From: Tangfeifania diversioriginum
GTDB taxonomy: Bacteria; Bacteroidota; Bacteroidia; Bacteroidales; Prolixibacteraceae
Direction: 5' to 3'
DNA: 64,000 nucleotides
Assembly (NCBI GenBank): GCA_945873105.1
Contig: CAMCBW010000010.1
Span: 1-64,000 of the forward strand
Shown: in pieces, positions 17,304 to 25,365 of the stretch
How the letters are laid out: each line of letters opens with the position of its first letter
Numbering within the stretch: the stretch's first letter is position 1
Translations under genes and position numbers: made by a program
Notes under the pieces: generated by a model
What the model was told of the DNA's origin: nothing
What the model saw: the letters and a program-made list of their open reading frames with translations, nothing else
The model's database searches: none

Positions 17304-18272
17304 ATGAGCGCTTCCTTTAAAAATATCGGTTGGATCCTGCCGTTCATTCTGGGGATGATCTTCTACGGTTGCTCCAAAGAAAAGGCAGTTGTCGATGAAA
17401 TAGCTGCGGATGGTAAAATTCCCCAGGTTGTACTTCTTGCGAGCGCCATTCATGCTGACTCACTGAAAAAGAATGTTCTTTGGTTGCAAGATTTCAAAAC
17501 CCGCTTCTTCCTGCACGAAAACAGAAAGCAAATCGCTCTTTCCATTCGGGATCGGTTTAGAATTCATGGGTACCAAAATGCGAGGATCGACTCCTTTTTT
17601 CTGTCTGTTACCTACGCTGGCAAGGGTTACGCTACCTGGCAGTACAATGTGGTTGCCCGGCTCGAGGGTAAAACTACTCCCGGTAAAGTCTACCTGATTG
17701 GGGCGCATTATGACTCCTATAGCCCTGATCCTTTCGTTAATGCGCCAGGGGCAGATGACAATGCCAGTGGGGTGTCAGCGATTGTTGAGATGGCGAGGGT
17801 CTTCAAAAAGCAGGGATTTGTACCCAAAAATACCATCGAATTTGTGGCTTTTGCCGCTGAGGAGATCGGATTGAAGGGAAGTTTGGACTATGTTGTCAAG
17901 GCAGCTGCCAACAAAGTAAATATGGCTGCCATGTTGAACCTCGATATGATCTCCTTTGCCCCCAATGCAAATCCGGATTCATGGATGGTGAATGTGATGA
18001 ATTATGATAATTCGGCCGATCTGCAGACCCAAATTGTAACCTGTGGAAGACTCTATTCCAAACTGACTTTTGTCAACAACAATACCAACAGCAAACGCGG
18101 CGATAGTTATTCCTTCTATCAGAATGGCTTCAATGCCTCCTTTATCATCAGTGAGTTTTCTACAGATCCCTATTATCATACCATCAACGATGTGGCGGAT
18201 CAATACAATTATCTCTATTGCAGGGAGATTGTTGCCGTTTGTACGGCCTTTCTGGTCCAGGAAAATCGTTAG
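17304..18272 (+). CDS. M28-family zinc metallopeptidase lipoprotein
   Basis: 322 residues. A lipoprotein signal ends in FYGC (Cys about 23), so the enzyme is exported and membrane-anchored. The M28 aminopeptidase core shows all expected metal and catalytic residues. His-Asp are in IGAHYDSYSPD, the bridging Asp in PGADDNASGVSA, the catalytic Glu pair in FAAEEIGLKGS, Asp in LNLDMISF, and the last His in DPYYHTINDVAD. It probably trims peptides outside the cytoplasm; the substrate is unknown. It stands alone, flanked by purine-rich and pyrimidine-rich word repeats. Confidence 0.92.
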   Translation: MSASFKNIGWILPFILGMIFYGCSKEKAVVDEIAADGKIPQVVLLASAIHADSLKKNVLWLQDFKTRFFLHENRKQIALSIRDRFRIHGYQNARIDSFFLSVTYAGKGYATWQYNVVARLEGKTTPGKVYLIGAHYDSYSPDPFVNAPGADDNASGVSAIVEMARVFKKQGFVPKNTIEFVAFAAEEIGLKGSLDYVVKAAANKVNMAAMLNLDMISFAPNANPDSWMVNVMNYDNSADLQTQIVTCGRLYSKLTFVNNNTNSKRGDSYSFYQNGFNASFIISEFSTDPYYHTINDVADQYNYLYCREIVAVCTAFLVQENR

Positions 18273-18345
18273 ATTTTGGTTAAATGCATTTCCCCAAGGC
18301 TATCATCGTGGTCAAAAATTGCTGGAAGTTACACACCCTTAATCC

Positions 18346-18486
18346 CCCAGTCCCAGTCCCTAAGTCCCTTGGTCACTCTTTTCTTCTTCCCGTTTCCCCC
18401 CGTCTCTCCTTCGTCCCCATTGTCTTCTCGTCCCTTTTTCCTTGCTTATTTCCACATTTCCACATTCCCCAATTTTCACATTCTCT
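18346..18486. repeat. Pyrimidine-rich GTCCC tract and TTTCCACAT words
   Basis: From 18346 to about 18435 the plus strand reiterates AGTCCC and CGTCCC, the inverse of the GGAC words at 17071-17164. From 18450 to 18486 it carries TTTCCACATTTCCACATT and TTTTCACATT, one half of the word family that forms full hairpins at 21113 and 22468. The tract separates the peptidase gene from the feoAB promoter. Confidence 0.6.
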
Positions 18487-18495
18487 AAATTAGAC

Positions 18496-18503
18496 TATAT
18501 TTG
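18496..18503 (+). promoter_or_regulatory. feoAB -7 box
   Basis: TATATTTG matches TAnnTTTG. TTTT at 18473-18476, exactly 19 bases upstream, is a near match to the -33 TTTG. The GTG start of feoAB follows 35 bases later. No iron-repressor palindrome was obvious. Confidence 0.6.
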
Positions 18504-18538
18504 CACTCTATTTATAATTATTCTTAATAAAAGTAGAA

Positions 18539-20956
18539 GTGCGGTTATCCGAAGTTGGTGAAAATAGGACAGTGGTCATATCCAAGGTGTTGGGGCACGG
18601 TTCTTTCCGTCGGCGGATCTCAGAAATGGGGTTTGTGGCCGGAAAGGAGGTCTCGGTCCTAAAGAATGCACCCTTCAAGGATCCTGTGGAATACCGTCTG
18701 ATGGGATACAATGTTTCTTTGCGGCGGGTCGAAGCTGGCCTGATTGAGGTGGTGACCCCTGAAGAGGCCCTGTTGCTTCATCCCCAGGCCTACGATGGTA
18801 CCATCGACATGGAGGAACTCAAAATCTCTGCCAAAGAGAAGGGCCGTAGAATTACAGTTGCCCTGGTTGGAAATCCCAACTGTGGAAAAACGACCCTTTT
18901 CAACCGCCTCACCAACTCCAAGGAGCATGTAGGCAACTACAGTGGGGTGACAGTGGATGCTTCCAACTCAACTTTCGAAAAGGATGGTTACCAATTCAAT
19001 CTGACGGACCTGCCGGGAACCTATTCATTGACCAGCTATACCCCTGAAGAGCTCTATACCCGCAACTTTATTCTGCAGGAGATGCCTGATATTGTGGTCA
19101 ATGTGGTGGATGCCTCCAACCTGGAACGCAATTTTTTTCTGACCACCCAGCTGATCGATATGGACATCAAGGTCGTTATTGCCCTGAACATGTATGATGA
19201 CCTGCAGGCAAGTGGATCCAGACTGAAGATCAAGAAATTGGCCAAGCTGACCGGCATACCGATCGTTCCTACAACGGCCAGCAACGGAGAGGGCTTGGCT
19301 GAGTTGCTCGGCAAGCTGGTGGAGGTCTACGAGGACCGTGATCCAATTGTCCGGCACATCCACATCCACTATGGAGAGGAGATGGAGAAATCGATTGATC
19401 TGATCCGAAAGGAGATCAAGAAGGACAAACCGCTGACTGCAACCTTCTCCTCCCGGTATCTCGCCATTCGGTTGATCGGCAAAGATACGGAAGCACTGAA
19501 AGTGCTTGAAACATCTTCCAATTATCAATCTATTAAGGAGATAGCTGAGCGTGAAATTGCACGGCTTGAATCCCGGCTCAGTGATGAGAGCTCCCAGCTG
19601 ATAACGGATGCCAAGTATGGTTTTATAGCGGGTGCCCTGAAAGAGTGTTACCAGCCTGGCGTCATGAACAGGATAATTGCCACAGAGAAGATTGACAAGG
19701 TGATGACAGACAAGTACCTTGGTTTTCCAATCTTTCTGATGATGATGTTTCTGACATTTTACGCAACTTTTACCCTCGGAGCAATGCCTACCGAGTGGAT
19801 CATGGCTGGCATCACGCTGATTTCTGATGGTTTTACTACCTTATTGGCAGATGGAATGCTGAAAGATCTGATGATCGATGGCATCATCAATGGGTTGGGA
19901 AGTGTGATTGTCTTTATGCCCAACATCCTTATCCTTTTCTTCTTCATTTCCCTGATGGAAGATACTGGTTACATGGCCCGTGCAGCTTTCATCATGGACA
20001 AGCTCATGCACAAGATGGGTCTGCATGGCCGCTCCTTTATCCCCATGGTGATGGGTTTCGGCTGCAATGTCCCTGCCATCATGGCCACAAGAACCATCCG
20101 GAACCGTGGAGACAGGCTGTTAACCATGATGATCATTCCATTCATGTCCTGTTCAGCCCGTTTGCCGGTCTATGTAGTGCTGATCTCTGCCTTCTTCCCA
20201 AAATACCCTGCGTTGGTTTTTGTGGGAATCTACCTCCTGGGTATCGCGGTAGCCATCCTCTTCTCCAAAATATTGAACCGGACGGTCTTCAACAGGAAAG
20301 AGACTCCATTTGTCATGGAACTTCCGCCTTACAGGATGCCTGTCATGAAAAACACCCTGCTGCACATGTGGGACAAGGCCAGTCAGTACCTGAAAAAGAT
20401 TGGTGGCACCATCCTGGTCGCAGTAGTACTGATTTGGGCATTGGGCTATTTCCCCAGGGTGGAGACTCCTTCTCCCGGCAGTTCTTCCTCCACTACCATG
20501 AATGTTCCAGCGCCAACAGTTTCTCAAATGGAACAGTCTTATCTCGGTCGTATCGGACATGTCATTGAACCGGTGATCCGTCCGTTGGGTTTCGACTGGA
20601 AAATGGGGGTCTCCCTGATTGCCGGTATCCCGGCCAAAGAGATCGTCATTGGGACCATGGCCGTCCTGTATGGCGCTGAAAACGACCAGCACAGGAACGA
20701 ACTGCTGCAGACCAGTCTGCAGAACCAATTGTACGAGACTGGACCCAAAAAGGGTGAGCCGGTCTTTAACCAGGCCGTTGCACTGGCCTTTCTGGTCTTT
20801 GTACTTCTCTATTTCCCCTGTATTGCGGTAATTGCTTCCATCAAAAGGGAGTCAGGCAGCTGGAAATATGCCCTCTTCACCGTCTTTTATACCACCGCTG
20901 CAGCCTGGATTGGTGCATTTTTCACCTATCACATTGCCCTCTTTCTCTTAATCTAA
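18539..20956 (+). CDS. feoB: Ferrous iron transporter FeoA-FeoB fusion
   Basis: 805 residues starting at GTG; the first in-frame ATG lies well inside the FeoA fold, so GTG is needed. Residues 1-75 are an SH3-like FeoA domain (MRLSEVGENRTV, RRRISEMGFVAGKEV). From about 100 comes the FeoB G-protein: G1 GNPNCGKTTLFN, G2 GNYSGVTVD, G3 DLPGTYSL, G4 ALNMYDD. Next are the spacer helices and a membrane permease with two gate regions (GFGCNVPAIMATR, then IPAKEIVIGTMAVLYG). It imports Fe(II) across the inner membrane, important for an organism rich in iron-sulfur enzymes. FeoA-FeoB fusion is common in Bacteroidota. Confidence 0.96.
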   Translation: MRLSEVGENRTVVISKVLGHGSFRRRISEMGFVAGKEVSVLKNAPFKDPVEYRLMGYNVSLRRVEAGLIEVVTPEEALLLHPQAYDGTIDMEELKISAKEKGRRITVALVGNPNCGKTTLFNRLTNSKEHVGNYSGVTVDASNSTFEKDGYQFNLTDLPGTYSLTSYTPEELYTRNFILQEMPDIVVNVVDASNLERNFFLTTQLIDMDIKVVIALNMYDDLQASGSRLKIKKLAKLTGIPIVPTTASNGEGLAELLGKLVEVYEDRDPIVRHIHIHYGEEMEKSIDLIRKEIKKDKPLTATFSSRYLAIRLIGKDTEALKVLETSSNYQSIKEIAEREIARLESRLSDESSQLITDAKYGFIAGALKECYQPGVMNRIIATEKIDKVMTDKYLGFPIFLMMMFLTFYATFTLGAMPTEWIMAGITLISDGFTTLLADGMLKDLMIDGIINGLGSVIVFMPNILILFFFISLMEDTGYMARAAFIMDKLMHKMGLHGRSFIPMVMGFGCNVPAIMATRTIRNRGDRLLTMMIIPFMSCSARLPVYVVLISAFFPKYPALVFVGIYLLGIAVAILFSKILNRTVFNRKETPFVMELPPYRMPVMKNTLLHMWDKASQYLKKIGGTILVAVVLIWALGYFPRVETPSPGSSSSTTMNVPAPTVSQMEQSYLGRIGHVIEPVIRPLGFDWKMGVSLIAGIPAKEIVIGTMAVLYGAENDQHRNELLQTSLQNQLYETGPKKGEPVFNQAVALAFLVFVLLYFPCIAVIASIKRESGSWKYALFTVFYTTAAAWIGAFFTYHIALFLLI

Positions 20957-20960
20957 ATCT

Positions 20961-21113
20961 ATGCAAGAGCTCATCGTCTACCTACTTGTTCTGGCAGCGG
21001 TCCTGCTGGTTGGATACAAAGCCTTCAAAGCCATCCGAAGCATCACCAATCCCAATCCCTGCGGAGGTTGCGGAAAATCATGCGATGGGTGTCCCGTGGC
21101 ACCGCGTAAATAA
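20961..21113 (+). CDS. FeoB-associated Cys-rich small membrane protein
   Basis: 50 residues, starting 4 bp after the feoB stop. One membrane helix (LIVYLLVLAAVLLVGY) is followed by a basic segment and a Cys-rich tail, NPCGGCGKSCDGCP, with four cysteines that could bind a metal. This matches the FeoB-associated Cys-rich family (PF12669) found after feoB in many anaerobes. It probably assists or regulates Fe(II) uptake. The stop codon TAA overlaps the first base of the following inverted repeat. Confidence 0.85.
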   Translation: MQELIVYLLVLAAVLLVGYKAFKAIRSITNPNPCGGCGKSCDGCPVAPRK

Positions 21114-21208
21114 ATGTGAAAATTGGGAAATGTGGAAATGTGAAAATGATCCCTGCCTTCAAATGCTGTTTTAATTTTCACATTTCCACATTTTCCAATT
21201 TTCACATT
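21113..21208. repeat. 35-nt inverted repeat at the feo operon end
   Basis: Arms 21113-21147 and 21174-21208 are reverse complements over 35 bases with one mismatch, around a 26-base loop. Both are made of the words ATGTGAAAAT, GGAAATGTG and their inverse. The left arm starts on the last base of the stop codon. It is a probable terminator. The right arm runs into TACTTTAG, a possible -7 box of the next gene. Confidence 0.85.
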
Positions 21209-21219
21209 ACTTTAGCACC

Positions 21220-22470
21220 ATGAAGAAATTTTTCTCCAACGAGGCCTTTGAGGTGATGCACATCCGGAATTTCAGGCTGTTTATGGCCTACCGGTTACTG
21301 ATGACTTCTGCTACGATCATGCAGTCGGTAGTGGTGGGCTGGCTGCTCTACGATATCACCAAAAGTGTTCTTTCCCTTGGGATGATTGGCCTTACAGAAG
21401 TAATTCCCCAAATCGGAATTGCCCTTTTTGCCGGTCACTTTGTCGACATTTGGGACCGTAAAAGAATTATCTTCTATACCACTTTCTTGTTGTTGCTGGG
21501 CTCTGCCATCCTGCTGTTTTATGCGCTGCCCTCCTTTGATTTTCAATCCTTGCTGGGTGTATGGCCGATCTACCTTACCATCTTCCTTACCGGACTAACC
21601 CGGGGGATTCTGGTACCGGCCCATACCGCACTGTTGGGACAATTGGTTCCCCGCAGGCTGCTGACCGGCGCAGCGACCTGGAGTAGTACCATCTGGCAAG
21701 TAGGGGCTGTCACCGGTCCGGCACTGGGAGGATTGGTTTACGGCTTTTTCGGGGTAATACCTGCCTTGTTGCTGGTGCTGTTTTTCTACCTCTCGTGTAC
21801 TTTGCTCTTGTTGTTTATCAAGAGTCCCGGAAAGGTTATTGTTCCGGAAGGAAGTACAGAGGGTATATTTGCCAGGATGAAGGAGGGCATTCATTATGTA
21901 TTTAACAATCAAATCCTTTTGGGAGCCTTCACCCTGGATATGTTTGCGGTGCTTTTTGGAGGGGCAGTGGCCATGTTGCCGGTCTTTGCCTCTGATGTCC
22001 TTCATGTTGGTCCGGAAGGTCTTGGGATTTTGCGCGCCTGTCCTGCCATTGGAGCCATCCTGATGTCGGTGGTACTAACCTTTCATCCACCGGTAAGACA
22101 CTCCGGCCCGTTGCTTCTCTTTAGCGTATTTGGCTTTGGACTTACCATGATCATATTCGCACTCTCCACCAATTTCTACCTTTCGGCATTCATCCTCTTC
22201 CTGAGCGGAGCATTGGATGATGTGAGTGTGGTTATTCGCTCCAGCATTCTTCAGATTTTTACCTCCGATGAAATGAAGGGGCGTGTGGCCGCAGTCAACA
22301 GCATCTTTGTTGGCTCTTCCAATGAGCTGGGTGCGTTTGAATCCGGGGTTGCAGCCCGCCTCATGGGATTAATTCCTTCCGTAGTCTTTGGCGGAGTAAT
22401 GACGCTGCTGGTGGTCACCTTTGCTGCGATCAAATCACCTACCCTTCGGAAACTGAATTTGAAAATTTGA
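21220..22470 (+). CDS. Major facilitator transporter (MFS_3/EntS-like)
   Basis: 416 residues with twelve predicted membrane helices. The start resembles EntS-type exporters (FRLFMAYRLLMTSATIMQSV, VVGWLLYDITKSVLSLGMI). The MFS signature after helix 2 reads GHFVDIWDRKRII. This family exports small molecules such as siderophores or drugs; the substrate here is unknown. The feo genes just upstream hint at a metal connection, but the inverted repeat between them suggests separate transcripts. TACTTTAG (21208-21215, one base from consensus) ends four bases before the ATG, so the transcript may be nearly leaderless. Confidence 0.85.
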   Translation: MKKFFSNEAFEVMHIRNFRLFMAYRLLMTSATIMQSVVVGWLLYDITKSVLSLGMIGLTEVIPQIGIALFAGHFVDIWDRKRIIFYTTFLLLLGSAILLFYALPSFDFQSLLGVWPIYLTIFLTGLTRGILVPAHTALLGQLVPRRLLTGAATWSSTIWQVGAVTGPALGGLVYGFFGVIPALLLVLFFYLSCTLLLLFIKSPGKVIVPEGSTEGIFARMKEGIHYVFNNQILLGAFTLDMFAVLFGGAVAMLPVFASDVLHVGPEGLGILRACPAIGAILMSVVLTFHPPVRHSGPLLLFSVFGFGLTMIIFALSTNFYLSAFILFLSGALDDVSVVIRSSILQIFTSDEMKGRVAAVNSIFVGSSNELGAFESGVAARLMGLIPSVVFGGVMTLLVVTFAAIKSPTLRKLNLKI

Positions 22471-22539
22471 AAATGTGGAAATGTGGAAATGATCGCCACA
22501 TGCAAATGATTCCCTAATTTTCACATTTCCACATTTTCA
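22468..22539. repeat. Word-built inverted repeat between MFS and alcohol dehydrogenase
   Basis: Arms 22468-22490 and 22517-22539 are complementary over 23 bases with one mismatch, using the same ATGTGGAA words as the 21113 repeat. The left arm begins with the TGA stop of the MFS gene. The two genes converge, so it would serve as a two-way terminator. Confidence 0.8.
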
Positions 22540-22557
22540 CATTTCCCAATTATAAAG

Positions 22558-23718
22558 TTACAGTTGCAAGGTAAGCACTTCCCCAATCTGTTCGACAGTC
22601 AGATCGCCCCGCTCGCCAATCCCCTTGGTTCCCCTTTCTGCGAAGCGGTTGCAGACCACCGGGATGAAATCAGCTCCTATGTTGTAAGCAGATAGTTTGG
22701 TAGGAATGCCAAATGATTCGAAGAATGCCACGGTCTTTTCAATGGTTGCATCGATGCGGGTATCCTCTGTGCCAGCCGTGATTCCCCAAACGCGTTCCCC
22801 ATATTGAAGCAATTTTTCACGTTTGTTCTCTCTTTTCACCTTCATGATTCCCGGTAGGACAATGGCCAAAGTCCGGGCATGATCGATGTTGTGAAAGGCA
22901 GTCAGTTCGTGTCCGATCTGGTGGGTTGCCCAATCCTGCGGAACACCTGTACCGATAAGGCCATTCAGGGCCATGGTGGCAGCCCACATAAAATTGGCTG
23001 CAGCATCGTAATCGGCAAGGTTCGCCAATACTTTTGGCCCCTCTTCCGCAAGTGTAACCAGGATGGATTCGGCAAAACGATCCTGGATGGGTGAATTGAC
23101 AGGGTAGGTGAGGTATTGTTCAATTACGTGGACGAAGGCATCGACCACACCGTTGGCTACCTGTTTCTCCGGTAGGGAAAAGACGACAGTTGGATCAAGG
23201 ATCGAAAATTTGGGCATTACTGCGTAAGATGCGAAGGCAAATTTTTCCTGGGTCGATACTCGTGTAACTACTGCGGTGCTGTTCATCTCGGAGCCAGTTG
23301 CCGGAAGAGTAAGTACACTGCCAAGCGGAACGGCTTTGGTGACGACAATCGATCTGTCGACAAGGAACATCCAGGGATCTCCCTCTTCCCATAGGGCTGC
23401 TGCAGCAATAAACTTAACGCCGTCGAGTACAGAACCGCCGCCAACAGCGAGGATAAAGCCAATTTTTTCATTTTTTACAATCTCAGCCGCCTTCATCAGC
23501 GTCTCATAGTGAGGATTGGGTTCAATACCTCCAAATTCAAGGATGTCGTAACCAGTAAGAGCTGACTTGACCTGTTCGTAGACCCCGTTTTTGAAGATGC
23601 TGCCACCACCATAGGCCAGCATAATTTTTGTGTTGGCTGGTACCAGTTTGTTCAATTTTTTGATCTGACCCTGTCCGAAGACGATATTTACCGGATTGTA
23701 GAATTCAAAGTTTCTCAT
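22558..23718 (-). CDS. Iron-containing alcohol dehydrogenase
   Basis: 386 residues. Group III (iron) alcohol dehydrogenase, closest in style to NADPH-dependent butanol dehydrogenase/YqhD. The nucleotide-binding part has YGGGSIFKNGVY and LAVGGGSVLDGVKF. The metal-binding part has VVDAFVHVIEQYL (Asp, His) and HQIGHELTAFHNIDHAR (two His). It reduces aldehydes to alcohols, or the reverse, and would help dispose of reducing power during fermentation. It is followed on the same strand from 107 bp upstream by the epimerase gene; the two may be unrelated. Confidence 0.92.
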   Translation of the reverse strand: MRNFEFYNPVNIVFGQGQIKKLNKLVPANTKIMLAYGGGSIFKNGVYEQVKSALTGYDILEFGGIEPNPHYETLMKAAEIVKNEKIGFILAVGGGSVLDGVKFIAAAALWEEGDPWMFLVDRSIVVTKAVPLGSVLTLPATGSEMNSTAVVTRVSTQEKFAFASYAVMPKFSILDPTVVFSLPEKQVANGVVDAFVHVIEQYLTYPVNSPIQDRFAESILVTLAEEGPKVLANLADYDAAANFMWAATMALNGLIGTGVPQDWATHQIGHELTAFHNIDHARTLAIVLPGIMKVKRENKREKLLQYGERVWGITAGTEDTRIDATIEKTVAFFESFGIPTKLSAYNIGADFIPVVCNRFAERGTKGIGERGDLTVEQIGEVLTLQL

Positions 23719-23824
23719 GATTCAAAATTTGAGTTGTGTAATTTACCTGCATACAAGGAGATGCAACTTCTCTGGCAAAAAATATTTGTCCCTGCAATTT
23801 AACTCAAAGTGAGGAGAAAAAACA

Positions 23825-24484
23825 CTATTCAAAAAAATAGCGGTCAAGAAATTTCTTCTCCACCGGGGCAACCGTATTGAGCTGCCGGGTTCGGTAGGCC
23901 ATACGGGCTACTTTCTCCAATACAACGGTGTGGTCAAATGCATTTTGCACCTCTTTGCCCCAACAGAATGGCCCATGTCCATACACCAGTACCCCAGGGA
24001 TACGCATAGGATCCAGCGCTGCAGACTGGAATGTCTCTACGATAATTTTGCCCGTTTCGGTCTCGATATTTCCCTCCATCTGTTTGGTAGACAGTGGTTT
24101 GGTGCATGGAATTTCACCATTGAAGAAATTGGCGTGGGTAATGCCTAACGGCGGAATGCCCAACCCAGCCTGTGCCCAGCAACTGGCATATTCGGAGTGG
24201 GAGTGCATGATTGAACCAATTAAAGGAAAATTCTGGTAGAGGATGAGGTGCGTGTTGGTGTCTGTTGAGGGTTTATGCTCGCCGGAAACCACCTTGCCAT
24301 CCATATCTACTACCACCATGTCTCCCGGGACCATTTCATCGTAGGAGATGCCTGTCGGCTTTATCACCATAACGCCCCTTTTACGGTCAATGGCACTCAC
24401 ATTTCCCCAGGTATAAATGACCAAACCCTGTTCCAGCAGTTTTAGACTTGCCTTGTAAACCTGCAGTTTCAAATTTTCGACCAT
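23825..24484 (-). CDS. araD: L-ribulose-5-phosphate 4-epimerase
   Basis: 219 residues, class II aldolase fold. The N-terminus (LKLLEQGLVIYTWGNVSAID, then KPTGISYDEM) gives the phosphate-binding loop. Zinc ligands are His-x-His in MHSHSEYASCW and a later His in VYGHGPFCWG. QAGLGIPPLGITHANFF and GEIPCTKPL are typical of AraD/UlaF/SgbE. It interconverts L-ribulose 5-phosphate and D-xylulose 5-phosphate in pentose catabolism. No araA or araB lies nearby, so the true substrate might be a relative such as ascorbate-derived ribulose. The 342 bp before the next gene hold its own upstream region and the promoter at 24744. Confidence 0.85.
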   Translation of the reverse strand: MVENLKLQVYKASLKLLEQGLVIYTWGNVSAIDRKRGVMVIKPTGISYDEMVPGDMVVVDMDGKVVSGEHKPSTDTNTHLILYQNFPLIGSIMHSHSEYASCWAQAGLGIPPLGITHANFFNGEIPCTKPLSTKQMEGNIETETGKIIVETFQSAALDPMRIPGVLVYGHGPFCWGKEVQNAFDHTVVLEKVARMAYRTRQLNTVAPVEKKFLDRYFFE

Positions 24485-24743
24485 GGCATCATTTCATGTA
24501 GATATTGGTAGCAAAAGTGAGAATTAAATTTTAAACTATTAATAAAATGACTATAAATAGTGAGAATAGTAATGTGGAAGGAAGATTTGGGAGCTGAATC
24601 TATTTCTGTAATTCTTGGAGAGGCCCTGCATTGGAAAATTAGGGTGCAGGTTTCTGGCCAAACAGGTGGTTCCTTGAAATTTAAGATTGGTCAAACTTGA
24701 GCGGGAACCGAAAAATAGTTCTCAATTCATGGAACCTTTACAA

Positions 24744-24774
24744 TTTGTCGGTTGGTTAGATTTAAGTAAATTTG
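24744..24774 (+). promoter_or_regulatory. Consensus promoter of the DUF4251 gene
   Basis: TTTG (24744-24747), 19 bases, TAAATTTG (24767-24774): a perfect Bacteroidota promoter, 52 bases ahead of the ATG at 24827. The remaining part of 24485-24743 shows nothing else. Confidence 0.8.
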
Positions 24775-24826
24775 TAGCAATTGGGAATTGTAACCGAACA
24801 AATTAGAAAACTAAAAATTGTGTGGT

Positions 24827-25342
24827 ATGAGAATAAGAATGATACAATTGGTTCTCCTCTTTCTGGTTGGGGCCATGCCCACTGTCGCCCAACAGACTGA
24901 CCGTAAGGCAGAGAAAGAGAAAAGAAGGATGGAAAAAGAGCAGGAGATAGCAGCATTGATAGATGCCAAAACTTTTGTTTTCAAAGCGACCAGGGCAATC
25001 CCGACCGGGTTTAAGTCCATGGATCTGACCACCAATCCCAATTTTGTGAAATTTTCTCCTGAATTGATTGTCAGCGAGATGCCTTATTTTGGAAGGGCAT
25101 ATTCCGTAAGTTATGGAGGGGATGCCGGATTGAAGTTTGAAGGCAAACCGGAGGTTTATACCGTGGAAAAGAAGAAGAAAGGCTTTTCATTGGAAGCCAG
25201 GGTTAAATCGAGCAACGATTACTTCACCATCCATTTGTCGGTTGGCTTTGAAGGCGGTTCGAGCATGTCGATCTCCTCCAACAACAGGTCATCGATCTCC
25301 TACAACGGGGAGATATTCCCTCAGGAGAAGCCCAAAGAATAA
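24827..25342 (+). CDS. DUF4251 secreted protein
   Basis: 171 residues from the ATG at 24827; the open frame extends three codons further to a TTG, which is unlikely to be used. A signal peptide (MIQLVLLFLVGAMPTVAQQ) is followed by a charged helix (DRKAEKEKRRMEKEQEIAAL). The rest is a beta-rich DUF4251 domain (SPELIVSEMPYFGRAYSVSY, then GFSLEARVKS). The family is widespread in Bacteroidota, secreted to periplasm or outer membrane, with unknown function. It converges on the receptor gene at 25366. Confidence 0.85.
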   Translation: MRIRMIQLVLLFLVGAMPTVAQQTDRKAEKEKRRMEKEQEIAALIDAKTFVFKATRAIPTGFKSMDLTTNPNFVKFSPELIVSEMPYFGRAYSVSYGGDAGLKFEGKPEVYTVEKKKKGFSLEARVKSSNDYFTIHLSVGFEGGSSMSISSNNRSSISYNGEIFPQEKPKE

Positions 25343-25365
25343 ATTTCGGAGCCAAACCAGATAGG

